Source of the DNA: Clostridia bacterium | GTDB taxonomy: Bacteria > Bacillota > Clostridia > Oscillospirales > RGIG577 | Direction of reading: 5' to 3' | Assembly: GCA_017419325.1 (NCBI GenBank) | Contig: JAFOLN010000308.1 | Span: forward strand, 1-22,619 | Length of the DNA stretch: 22,619 nt | Part shown: piece after piece, positions 1-6,530 of the stretch | How the letters are laid out: each line of letters opens with the position of its first letter | How positions within the stretch are numbered: the first letter of the stretch is position 1 | Notes under the pieces: generated by a model | Databases searched by the model: none | What the model was told of the DNA's origin: nothing | The model's input: only the letters and a program-made list of their open reading frames with translations | Made by a program: the position numbers and the translations under genes

Positions 1-149
1 TAAAAGACGAGGGACTTCGTCAGATACTTGTAGACACGGAGACGGGCGTGAACTACCTTGTGTGGAAATCCGGCTACGCGGGCGGCATAACTCCGCTGCT
101 TGATTCCGACGGGAAAGTGGTAGTCACGAGCGTGAATATCGATTTGTAA
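1..149 (+). CDS. DUF6440 family protein, C-terminal part (5' end outside window)
   Basis: An open frame enters from the left edge (first full codon at base 3) and stops at TAA 147-149, giving the last 48 residues. It contains VDTETGVNYLVWKSGYAGG followed by ITPLLDSDGK. This TGVNYL...GYAGG.TPLLD.DGK pattern is what I recognise as the core of DUF6440, a small domain of unknown function common in clostridial genomes. The start, any signal peptide and the full length are outside the window. The next gene begins 41 bases downstream on the same strand with no terminator between, so the two may be cotranscribed. The family call rests on motif memory only; no biochemical role is known to me. Confidence 0.7.
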   Translation, partial: KDEGLRQILVDTETGVNYLVWKSGYAGGITPLLDSDGKVVVTSVNIDL

Positions 150-190
150 TTCCGTGACGCAAGACCGGGAGCATTCGAGAGGTTTTCAGG

Positions 191-637
191 ATGGATAAAA
201 TCAAAGAGTTTTATACGCTGGCTGATAAGTATTGTCGGTTTGTTTCCTCGAATGAGCTTACGGCGGATTTGGTTCCGGTATTGATGGAATTGCTGATGGA
301 GCTTTATATTGCAGCCCTCAAACTCCCCGAAGCCGAGCCGGAAACAATCTATAATGTGTCGTTAAGCAAAACGGAAATCCCTGTCATCCGAATAAGCGAA
401 CAAATACCCGCTTTTTATTGGGAAGTATTCGATCCTTTTGCTGAGGAAACGGCTGTCGGCGCAAATCTTGCGGATGATCTGTACGATATCGCGGCAGATT
501 TAAAGAACGGAATGAAGGAATTCGAGGCAGGAAGAACGGGGAACGCAGCATTTGAATGGAGGCTTGGGCTTAACAGCCATTGGGGCAGTCACGCCGTGGA
601 TGCTCTGCGGGCGTTACACGCAATAAGAAACAGATAG
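191..637 (+). CDS. DUF5063 domain-containing protein
   Basis: This is a soluble protein of 148 residues with no signal peptide or membrane segment. It is acidic and mostly helical in appearance. Features typical of DUF5063 are the N-terminal KEFYTLADKYCRFV segment, a central YWEVFDPFAEE block, the DDLYDIAADLKNGMKEFEAG helix and a C-terminal SHWGSHAVDALRALH segment. The length fits a single-domain DUF5063 protein. The function of the family is not known. The ATG at 191 is preceded by only a weak purine-rich stretch (GAGAGG), so translation may be modest or coupled to the gene before it. It follows the DUF6440 gene on the same strand and ends just before a strong terminator, so it is the last gene of its unit. 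Confidence 0.75.
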   Translation: MDKIKEFYTLADKYCRFVSSNELTADLVPVLMELLMELYIAALKLPEAEPETIYNVSLSKTEIPVIRISEQIPAFYWEVFDPFAEETAVGANLADDLYDIAADLKNGMKEFEAGRTGNAAFEWRLGLNSHWGSHAVDALRALHAIRNR

Positions 638-660
638 CTTCCGTATTGTCCCGACGTACA

Positions 661-694
661 AAAAGAGAGCGCGAAAAACGCGCTCTCTTTTTAT
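661..694. terminator. Symmetric (bidirectional) rho-independent terminator
   Basis: AGAGAGCGCG (665-674) and CGCGCTCTCT (680-689) form a perfect 10-bp stem around an AAAAA loop. There is an A run on the left (661-664) and a T run on the right (690-693). It therefore reads as an intrinsic terminator on both strands. It closes the DUF5063 gene on the plus strand and the mutase-like gene that ends at 709 on the minus strand. Confidence 0.9.
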
Positions 695-708
695 GTCTTT
701 TATTAAGC

Positions 709-1905
709 CTATCCCTTTATAAGCCGCTGCATCATCGTGTATCCCGGCTCGACGTATATGCCGGAGGCTTTGCCCGTCGTTTCGTTGTAGCGGGGCGCGC
801 CCTTGACTTCCTTCGTTGAGTCGTAGAGCATGAAGGGCACCGCGTCGTGGGTGTGGGTGCGGACGGACATGGGCGTGGGATGGTCGGGCATGATAAGTAT
901 GCGGTGGGGCAGTCCCTCGCGGTCGAGGCCGTCCTTTACAAAGCTTATTACCTCGTTTATCTTCTCAACCGACTTAATCTTGTTGTCAAGCTCGCCTCTG
1001 TGGCCGCTCTCGTCGGGGGCTTCTATGTGGATGTATACGAAATCGTCGCCCGAAAGAAGCGCCGAAAGCGCCGCCTCGGCCTTGCCCATGAAGTTGGTCT
1101 TTATGTTGCCGGTCGCGCCCTCAACGTCGATTGCCTTAAGGCCCGCCGCCTTGCCGATGCCCTTTATAAGGTCAACGGCGGAGATGACGCTGCCGCTTAT
1201 GCCGAACTTTTCCTTAAATGAAGAAAGCTGCGGCTTTTTGCCCTCGCCCCATATCCACGCGGAGTTCGCGGGATGAAGCCCGCGCTCAATGCGCGCAAGG
1301 TTCACGGGGTGGTTCTTCAAAAGCTCGTGGGAGCGCTTCATGAGGTCGAGTATCATGGGGTCGTCGGGGAGATACTCCTTTATCTTTCGTCCCGAAATGT
1401 CGTGCGGCGGCGTGAGCTTATACTTTTTCGTGTCGTCGTGTAAAAGCAGTATGTGGCGGTAGCTTATGCCCGCGTAGAACTTTCTCATATCATCGCCGAA
1501 TGCTTCGTCCAGCGCGGCTATAAGCTTCGAGGACTCCTCTGTGGATATCTCGTCGGAGGAATAGTCCACCATCGTCTTGTCCTCGTAATTCTCCTCGTCG
1601 GAGAGGGTCACAAGGTTCGTGCGGAATGACAGGTCGTGCTCGCTCATGGGAACGCCTATGCTGAGCGCCTCCAGAGGAGAGCGCCCCGTATGGTACACCT
1701 TCGGGTCGTAGCCCATTATGGAGAGGTTGGCAACGTCGCTGCCCGCGGGCATATCGTCGGGCACGGACTTGCACAGTCCTATTTCGCTTACGGGAGCAAG
1801 CTTGTCAAAAAAGGGAGTCTTCGCGTATTCGAGTATCGTTTTTCCTCCCAGCTCTTCTATCGGGTAATCGGCCATGCCGTCGCCCAGCATTACAATATAT
1901 TTCAT
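709..1905 (-). CDS. apgM: Cofactor-independent phosphoglycerate mutase-like protein (ApgM type; proposed homoserine kinase relative)
   Basis: This alkaline-phosphatase-superfamily metalloenzyme has 398 residues, counted from the start at 1905. That ATG is chosen because the protein then begins MKYIVMLGDGMADYP as in the family, and because AAAGGA lies about ten bases upstream. An in-frame ATG at 1938 lacks this spacing. Visible motifs are the metal-binding Asp in LGDGMAD (D9), the nucleophile region PAGSDVANLSIMGYDP (S56), APDESGH, and the late metal ligands in PDHPTP (D341, H342) and HTHDAVPF (about 351-358). All key positions seem present, so it should be active. Archaeal relatives interconvert 2- and 3-phosphoglycerate. 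One subgroup (the TIGR02535-type proteins) was proposed as a homoserine kinase from its genomic context. Here it diverges from hom and thrB, which fits either role. Confidence 0.85.
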   Translation of the reverse strand: MKYIVMLGDGMADYPIEELGGKTILEYAKTPFFDKLAPVSEIGLCKSVPDDMPAGSDVANLSIMGYDPKVYHTGRSPLEALSIGVPMSEHDLSFRTNLVTLSDEENYEDKTMVDYSSDEISTEESSKLIAALDEAFGDDMRKFYAGISYRHILLLHDDTKKYKLTPPHDISGRKIKEYLPDDPMILDLMKRSHELLKNHPVNLARIERGLHPANSAWIWGEGKKPQLSSFKEKFGISGSVISAVDLIKGIGKAAGLKAIDVEGATGNIKTNFMGKAEAALSALLSGDDFVYIHIEAPDESGHRGELDNKIKSVEKINEVISFVKDGLDREGLPHRILIMPDHPTPMSVRTHTHDAVPFMLYDSTKEVKGAPRYNETTGKASGIYVEPGYTMMQRLIKG

Positions 1906-1936
1906 AGGTAAAACAGTCCTTTCATATGTGAAAATC

Positions 1937-1942
1937 ATTGTA
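1937..1942 (-). promoter_or_regulatory. Possible -10 box for the mutase-like gene
   Basis: On the minus strand TACAAT occurs about 30 bases upstream of the ATG at 1905. The matching -35 position holds no good TTGACA-like sequence, so this is a weak promoter call. The AT-rich divergent gap 1906-2118 must carry promoters for both directions. Confidence 0.35.
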
Positions 1943-2042
1943 CCATAAAAGACTTATTATTGCTACATTATAAAAAACGGCGAAATCGGGAGAATATCGG
2001 AGCATATACGAACAATACGGCGATAAACCGCGCTATTAAAAT

Positions 2043-2071
2043 TTGTTAAAATTATTTTCGGAGAGTATATT
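2043..2071 (+). promoter_or_regulatory. Sigma-A type promoter of the ACT-hom-thrB-lysC operon
   Basis: TTGTTA (2043-2048) and TATATT (2066-2071) are separated by exactly 17 bases. Transcription would start near 2078, leaving a leader of only about 40 bases before the ACT-protein ATG at 2119. That is too short for a lysine riboswitch or a T-box. Confidence 0.6.
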
Positions 2072-2118
2072 ATGTATTGTCTGCGAGAAACATTTGTTTT
2101 TTCGGGAGGGACAAGGCC

Positions 2119-2565
2119 ATGGAAAAAATATGCGACAGGGTAAGTCATTACATAGTATCGGAAAGCGCGCTCCCAAAGGTCTTAAAGGACGTGGCGAGGC
2201 TCAATTCGCTTCTGGAGCGCGGCGAGGTAAAGACCGTGGCGCAGGGGCTTGAGCTTGTGGGCATAAGCCGAAGCGCCTATTATAAATATAAGGATAAAAT
2301 CGCGCCCTTCCATGAGATAAGGGGCGGTTCGTCGTTCACGCTTTATGTGGAGCTGAAGGACGAGCCCGGCGTGCTTTCGCAGCTTCTGGAGGTATTCGCG
2401 CGCTGCGGGATGAATATTCTCACCATAAGCCAGAATATACCCATAAATTCCGTTGCGGGCATAACGATTACGGCGCGCGCCATGGGCGCGGCAGACATCG
2501 CCGACTTCACAAAGCGCGCCCAGTCCATAGAGGGGCTTAAAAAGCTTGAGATATTGGCAGGATAA
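2119..2565 (+). CDS. ACT domain-containing protein, PheB/UPF0735-like
   Basis: This protein has 148 residues. ATG 2119 is chosen over the in-frame ATG at 2077 because GGGAGGG sits eight bases before it and the family begins near MEKICDRVSHYIVSESALP. Residues 1-65 are helical and contain a helix-turn-helix-like stretch (KTVAQGLELVGISRSAYYKY). Residues about 72-147 form an ACT domain (SFTLYVELKDEPGVLSQLLE, then GMNILTISQNIP). ACT domains bind amino acids and tune metabolic enzymes. Members of this family have been called PheB but their biochemistry is poorly known. As the first gene of an operon with hom, thrB and lysC, a role as sensor or regulatory partner for aspartate-family synthesis is a reasonable inference. 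Catalytic activity is unlikely. Confidence 0.85.
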   Translation: MEKICDRVSHYIVSESALPKVLKDVARLNSLLERGEVKTVAQGLELVGISRSAYYKYKDKIAPFHEIRGGSSFTLYVELKDEPGVLSQLLEVFARCGMNILTISQNIPINSVAGITITARAMGAADIADFTKRAQSIEGLKKLEILAG

Positions 2566-2591
2566 ACAATAACTTTTTCGGAGGTATTTTA

Positions 2592-3821
2592 ATGATAAAT
2601 GTTGCGATTTTAGGTTACGGCACGGTAGGCAGCGGCGTTTACGAGGTGCTTACAAAGAATGCCGAAAGCATCAAAAAGAAGGCGGGGGACGAGATTCGCG
2701 TAAAGTACATCCTTGACATACGCGACTTTTCCGGCGCGCCCAACGCCCACCTTTTCACGAAGGACTTCAACGTGATACTGAACGATCCCGAGGTTTCCGT
2801 CGTGGCCGAGGTCATAGGCGGAATAAAGCCGTCCTACGATTTTACGAAGGCGGCGCTCATGGCGGGCAAAAGCGTTGTTACGTCGAATAAGGAGCTTGTT
2901 GCGAACAAGGGCTACGAGCTTCTCAAAATTGCAAAGGACAAGGGCATAAGCTATCTTTTCGAGGCTTCCGTAGGCGGCGGTATACCGATAATCCGCCCCA
3001 TGCACCAGTGCCTTGCGGCAAATGAGATAGAAGAGATAACGGGTATCCTGAACGGCACCACGAACTACATCCTCACGAAGATGATAAACGAGCATCTGAG
3101 CTTCGAGGAGGTCTTAAAGGACGCGCAGAAGAAGGGCTACGCCGAGGCGAACCCCGATGCGGACGTTTTAGGCATAGACGCTTGCAGAAAGATTGCCATC
3201 CTTTCGTCGCTTGCGTTCTCCATGCAGGTGTCGCCCGAAAAGATTCACACCGAGGGCATAACGGGCATAAGCCTTACGGACGTGCAGTACGCGAAGGCAA
3301 CGTCCAGCGTTATAAAGCTTTTGGGCCGCTCCGTTTTAAACGACGACGGCACCGTTTCCGTAATGGTGGCTCCGTTCATGATTTCGTCGTCGAACCCGCT
3401 TGCAAACGTTGACGACGTGTTCAACGCCATACTCGTAAAGGGCGACTCCATCGGCGACGTAATGTTCTACGGCAGAGGCGCGGGCAAGCTGCCCACGGCT
3501 TCGGCGGTAGTTGCCGATATAATCGACGCCTCCAGGGGCAGAAGGGACATCTTCTGGGACGAGGTGGACTACGAGAACGTGCGCGACTTCAATACATACG
3601 AGCATGAGTTCTACGTTCGCACCACCGACGCGAGCGTGGACATGAAGGCGGCCGTTTATTCCATATTCGGCACCGTAAAGCGCATCGTCCGCGAGGACAT
3701 GCCCTCCGGCGAATACACGTTCATAACGAAGGCGTTCACCGAGGCTCAGATGAAGGAGAACCTCGAAAAGCTGGCCGCTTCGGGCTCCTGCAAGGTGGGC
3801 TCCGTAATCCGCCTGCTTTAA
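2592..3821 (+). CDS. hom: Homoserine dehydrogenase
   Basis: The enzyme reduces aspartate semialdehyde to homoserine with NAD(P)H, at the branch toward threonine and methionine. The protein has 409 residues. The N-terminal Rossmann motif is GYGTVGSG (8-15). SNKELV with Lys100 and EASVGGGIPII (124-134) follow. The catalytic domain shows GILNGTTNYIL (151-161) and KKGYAEANPDADVLGIDA (180-197) with Lys200 behind it. The last 65 residues (FYVRTTDAS onward) look like an ACT-type regulatory tail, as in Bacillus Hom, so threonine feedback is likely. ATG 2592 is preceded by GGAGGT (2580-2585). It lies 26 bases after the ACT gene and three bases before thrB, clearly in one operon. Confidence 0.97.
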   Translation: MINVAILGYGTVGSGVYEVLTKNAESIKKKAGDEIRVKYILDIRDFSGAPNAHLFTKDFNVILNDPEVSVVAEVIGGIKPSYDFTKAALMAGKSVVTSNKELVANKGYELLKIAKDKGISYLFEASVGGGIPIIRPMHQCLAANEIEEITGILNGTTNYILTKMINEHLSFEEVLKDAQKKGYAEANPDADVLGIDACRKIAILSSLAFSMQVSPEKIHTEGITGISLTDVQYAKATSSVIKLLGRSVLNDDGTVSVMVAPFMISSSNPLANVDDVFNAILVKGDSIGDVMFYGRGAGKLPTASAVVADIIDASRGRRDIFWDEVDYENVRDFNTYEHEFYVRTTDASVDMKAAVYSIFGTVKRIVREDMPSGEYTFITKAFTEAQMKENLEKLAASGSCKVGSVIRLL

Positions 3822-3824
3822 TAT

Positions 3825-4709
3825 ATGGTAAAGCTCAGAGTAGGAGCCACAAGCGCGAATATAGGCCCGGGCTTTGACTGCATCGGTGTGGCTCTGAACC
3901 TTTACAATACGGTCTCCATTGAGGAAAGCGACGAATGCGTTGTAATAAGCCGAAACATAAAGGAGCGCGCCGATGAGAATAATATATTCATAAAAAGCGC
4001 GCGCGCCGTATACGATATGTGCGGGAAGCCGTTTTACGGCATCCGCGTGACGCAGGAAACGAAGATACCGCCGGCGCGGGGGCTTGGCTCAAGCTCCGCC
4101 TGCATCTCGGCGGCCATATGCGGCGCGAACGCGCTGCTTGGCGAACCGCTTAAAAAAGCCGACCTTATCGACCTTGCCGCGTCCCTTGAGGGGCATCCCG
4201 ACAACACGACGCCCTGCATCGCGGGGGGACTCTGCTTCTGCGTCTACGACGGCGAAAGGGTGCGCTACAACCGCATAAGCATCGGAAGAAAGCTCATGTT
4301 CTGCGCGCTCGTGCCGGATTTCCGCATGAAGACGAGCAAATCGAGAAGGCTCATCCCGCAGCGCGTAAGCCACGCGGACGCGGCGTTCAACGTGTCCAGG
4401 GCGGCATATCTCGCCTCGGCGTTCTATGAACGCGACTTCGGGGCGCTGAAGGTCGCGCTTTCAGACAGGCTCCATCAGCCCTACAGACTGCCCCATATAG
4501 AGGGGGCGGACGAGGTGACAAAGATACTTCGCGAGTTTTCGCCCTACGGCATATACTTAAGCGGCGCGGGGCCTACGATAATGGCCGTGTCGGACGCGGC
4601 GGACCGGGAATTTGCAAAGAACGTGCGCGGCGCGCTGAAAGAGCGGGGCCTTAACTGGCGCGTGCTTCCGCTTTTTTCGGACGCTCACGGCGTAAAGATA
4701 ATAGAATAA
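3825..4709 (+). CDS. thrB: Homoserine kinase (GHMP family)
   Basis: The enzyme phosphorylates homoserine with ATP for threonine synthesis. It has 294 residues, normal for ThrB. The three GHMP signatures are present: ATSANIGPGFD (8-18), the phosphate-binding loop PPARGLGSSSA (82-92) and SGAGPTIM (246-253). LEGHPDN (121-127) is also typical. The start is three bases after the hom stop and no Shine-Dalgarno is visible before it, so translation is probably coupled to hom. No threonine synthase gene is present in the window. The intact motifs argue that this gene supplies homoserine kinase activity, which bears on the role of the nearby mutase-like gene. Confidence 0.96.
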   Translation: MVKLRVGATSANIGPGFDCIGVALNLYNTVSIEESDECVVISRNIKERADENNIFIKSARAVYDMCGKPFYGIRVTQETKIPPARGLGSSSACISAAICGANALLGEPLKKADLIDLAASLEGHPDNTTPCIAGGLCFCVYDGERVRYNRISIGRKLMFCALVPDFRMKTSKSRRLIPQRVSHADAAFNVSRAAYLASAFYERDFGALKVALSDRLHQPYRLPHIEGADEVTKILREFSPYGIYLSGAGPTIMAVSDAADREFAKNVRGALKERGLNWRVLPLFSDAHGVKIIE

Positions 4710-4742
4710 GTAATCAGTACACGAAAGGGTGTTTAAAAAGAT

Positions 4743-5951
4743 ATGTTGATAGTAAAAAAATTCGGCGGCTCATCCGTTGCCGACGCGAAAAAGCTTTTCA
4801 ACGTAGCCGGGATAATCTCCGACGACTACAATAAGGGCAACAGCGTCGTGGTCGTGGTCTCCGCACAGGGCGACACCACCGACGACCTTATCGAGAAGGC
4901 GAATGAAATAAACGAAAAGCCCTCGAAGCGCGAAATGGATATGCTTCTGTCCACGGGCGAGCAGATCTCCATATCGCTGCTTGCCATGGCGCTTGAAAAG
5001 GTGGGCACTCCCGTTATATCCCTCACGGGCTGGCAGGCCGGCATGCACACCGACTCCAATTATTCGGCGGCGCGCATAAAGGACATCGACACCGAGCGCA
5101 TAAGCGTTGAGATCGACAAGAAAAAGGTGGTCATCGTTGCGGGCTTCCAGGGCATAAACCGCTACGACGACATAACGACGCTGGGACGCGGCGGCTCCGA
5201 CACGTCCGCGGTAGCGCTGGCGGCGGCATTGAAGGCCGACGTGTGCCAGATATATACCGACGTTGACGGCGTATACACCGCCGACCCGAGAATCGTAAAG
5301 AACGCGGTGAAGCTTGAGGACGTGTCCTACGACGAGATGCTGGAGCTCGCGAGCCTCGGCGCGAACGTGCTTCACAACCGTTCTGTTGAAATGGCGAAAA
5401 AATATAATGTAGAGCTCGAAGTGCTCTCAAGCTTTAATAGAGTACCCGGAACAAAAGTTAAGGAGGTTTCTGACGTGGAAAAAATGTTGATAAAGGGCGT
5501 GGCACGCGACAATGACGTGGCACAGATAGCTGTAACTGGACTGAAGGATCAGCCCGGCGTGGCATTTAAGCTTTTCTCTCTTCTTGCAAAGCACAACATC
5601 AATGTTGACATAATACTTCAGTCGGCAGGACAGCAGAACAACATACAGGAGATAAGCTTCACCGTGACCGAGGGTCATCTTGAGACGGCTCTGAAGGTAA
5701 TAAAGGACAACCTCGCCGCAATAGGCGGCACCGACGTGAAGTTCGACGAGAACGTATCGAAGGTGTCCATCGTTGGCGCGGGCATGGCAAGCAACCCCGG
5801 CGTTGCCGCAAAGATGTTCGAGGCGCTCCAGGATGTGGGCATAAACATAAAGAGCATATCGACCAGCGAGATAAAGATTTCCGTCCTCGTTGAGAGAGGC
5901 AAGGCGGAAAAGGCCGTTGCCGCTATCCACGACAAGTTCATGCTGCCGTAA
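4743..5951 (+). CDS. lysC: Aspartate kinase (aspartokinase II type, alpha subunit)
   Basis: The enzyme phosphorylates aspartate, the first step toward lysine, threonine and methionine. It has 402 residues, close to the 408 of Bacillus subtilis LysC. Residues 1-240 form the kinase domain, with KFGGSSVAD near the N-terminus (6-14), STGEQIS and LGRGGSDTSAVALAA in the substrate and ATP region. Two ACT domains follow, beginning near AQIAVTGLKDQPGV and KVSIVGAGMASNPGV; these normally bind lysine or threonine. The ATG at 4743 has GAAAGGGTG about 12 bases upstream. It lies 33 bases after thrB without a terminator and is followed by a strong one, so it is the last gene of the operon. An internal start inside it is listed separately. 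Confidence 0.97.
   Translation: MLIVKKFGGSSVADAKKLFNVAGIISDDYNKGNSVVVVVSAQGDTTDDLIEKANEINEKPSKREMDMLLSTGEQISISLLAMALEKVGTPVISLTGWQAGMHTDSNYSAARIKDIDTERISVEIDKKKVVIVAGFQGINRYDDITTLGRGGSDTSAVALAAALKADVCQIYTDVDGVYTADPRIVKNAVKLEDVSYDEMLELASLGANVLHNRSVEMAKKYNVELEVLSSFNRVPGTKVKEVSDVEKMLIKGVARDNDVAQIAVTGLKDQPGVAFKLFSLLAKHNINVDIILQSAGQQNNIQEISFTVTEGHLETALKVIKDNLAAIGGTDVKFDENVSKVSIVGAGMASNPGVAAKMFEALQDVGINIKSISTSEIKISVLVERGKAEKAVAAIHDKFMLP
5475..5951 (+). CDS. Predicted aspartokinase beta subunit, in-frame internal start within lysC
   Basis: Inside lysC, AGGAGG at 5461-5466 is followed eight bases later by an in-frame GTG (5475, residue 245); an ATG lies at 5484 (residue 248). The product would be about 158 residues and hold both ACT domains. 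In B. subtilis lysC the beta subunit starts internally at Met246 and assembles with the full-length alpha subunit. The position here matches almost exactly. The local sequence 5400-5460 is unusually AT-rich for this gene, which would keep the site unpaired. The site and its spacing are seen directly; use in vivo is inferred. Confidence 0.7.
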   Translation: MEKMLIKGVARDNDVAQIAVTGLKDQPGVAFKLFSLLAKHNINVDIILQSAGQQNNIQEISFTVTEGHLETALKVIKDNLAAIGGTDVKFDENVSKVSIVGAGMASNPGVAAKMFEALQDVGINIKSISTSEIKISVLVERGKAEKAVAAIHDKFMLP

Positions 5952-5982
5952 GAAGCGGGAATTATTCATACAAATATCGTCC

Positions 5983-6018
5983 GCGGCCGCGCCCCTTTCG
6001 GGCGCGGCCGCATATTTT
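5983..6018 (+). terminator. Rho-independent terminator of the hom-thrB-lysC operon
   Basis: A perfect 12-bp GC stem, GCGGCCGCGCCC (5983-5994) with GGGCGCGGCCGC (6000-6011), encloses a five-base loop. It is followed by ATATTTTTA. It begins 31 bases after the lysC stop. Confidence 0.9.
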
Positions 6019-6091
6019 TATAAAATCGAGCCGAAAAGCGCGTTTTTTTCGCAAAATCCGGCAAAAAAATTTCGATTTCGGTAAATCACGC

Positions 6092-6120
6092 TTGATTTTT
6101 CCCGAAAATGCATTTAAAAT
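6092..6120 (+). promoter_or_regulatory. Sigma-A type promoter of the small membrane protein gene
   Basis: TTGATT (6092-6097) and TAAAAT (6115-6120) are 17 bases apart. The start of transcription would be near 6127, giving a leader of about 80 bases before GTG 6209. Confidence 0.6.
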
Positions 6121-6141
6121 ATTACGAAAAGAAAGTATGTT

Positions 6142-6181
6142 CACCCTGTTCGGCGCCCGGCCTTTCGGACGGGCAGGGGTG
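6142..6181 (+). other. Folded leader hairpin upstream of the small membrane protein gene
   Basis: CACCCTG (6142-6148) can pair with CAGGGGTG (6174-6181, one bulged base). Inside it CCCG...CGGG form a second GC-rich helix around a TTTCG loop. There is no T run, so it is not a normal terminator. It lies between the promoter and the ribosome binding site at 6194-6200. I do not recognise it as a known riboswitch class. Confidence 0.45.
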
Positions 6182-6208
6182 AGCGTAAAAAGCGGGGAGG
6201 GCTTATGT

Positions 6209-6367
6209 GTGGCAGCTAAGAAGAAATGGCTTATGCGCCTTGCGCTTATCGCATGTCTCGGGCTTATCACTTTTCTTTTCTCCGTTTTCGCAAACGGAAA
6301 CGATCTTGGCGGCATATCAAACAAGGCTCACAGCGAGGAGCACGCCGTGACCTCGGAAGCGGCGTAA
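6209..6367 (+). CDS. Small single-pass membrane protein of unknown function
   Basis: This peptide has 52 residues: a basic N-terminus (MAAKKKW), one hydrophobic segment (about residues 8-26, LMRLALIACLGLITFLFSVF) and an acidic, His-containing tail of about 25 residues. By charge the N-terminus should stay inside the cell and the tail outside; an uncleaved anchor is more likely than a signal peptide. The GTG at 6209 is chosen because GGGGAGG (6194-6200) sits eight bases before it. Longer in-frame starts (ATG 6137 and 6092) lack a ribosome binding site, and the one at 6092 falls inside the promoter. It has its own promoter and terminator between lysC and lon. I do not recognise the family, and nothing around it shows its role. 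Confidence 0.6.
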   Translation: MAAKKKWLMRLALIACLGLITFLFSVFANGNDLGGISNKAHSEEHAVTSEAA

Positions 6368-6383
6368 CCGGCTTAAATAAAGA

Positions 6384-6420
6384 AACGGGATGCAAAAAAG
6401 GCATTCCGTTTTTTGTTTTT
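6384..6420 (+). terminator. Rho-independent terminator after the small membrane protein gene
   Basis: AACGGGATGC (6384-6393) pairs with GCATTCCGTT (6401-6410) with one G-T pair around an A-rich loop. A T-rich tract TTTTTTGTTTTT follows. Confidence 0.85.
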
Positions 6421-6439
6421 CACAAGGCAAAATAATCGT

Positions 6440-6468
6440 TTGCTTACAATTATTTTTTATTGTATAAA
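6440..6468 (+). promoter_or_regulatory. Sigma-A type promoter of lon
   Basis: TTGCTT (6440-6445) and TATAAA (6463-6468) are 17 bases apart, in an AT-rich gap about 60 bases before the lon ATG. I see no CIRCE element and no CtsR heptad repeat, so heat-shock control by those repressors is not supported here. Confidence 0.55.
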
Positions 6469-6530
6469 GCGACATTATATGTTATTATTTATTCATATTC
6501 CGCAGGAGTCTATACGGAGGATAAAACAAA

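Noticed and set aside
1906..2118. Lysine riboswitch or T-box leader before the hom-thrB-lysC operon
   Set aside because: The likely promoter leaves only about 40 bases of leader, and neither a T-box sequence nor a lysine aptamer core is visible.
5427..5969. Minus-strand open frame of 180 codons opposite the end of lysC
   Set aside because: It lies fully antisense to the conserved ACT domains, starts by the lysC stop without a Shine-Dalgarno and looks like no known protein.
6137..6208. Longer version of the small membrane protein starting at ATG 6137 or 6092
   Set aside because: No ribosome binding site precedes either ATG, the extra residues overlap a GC-rich hairpin, and GTG 6209 has a perfectly spaced GGGGAGG.
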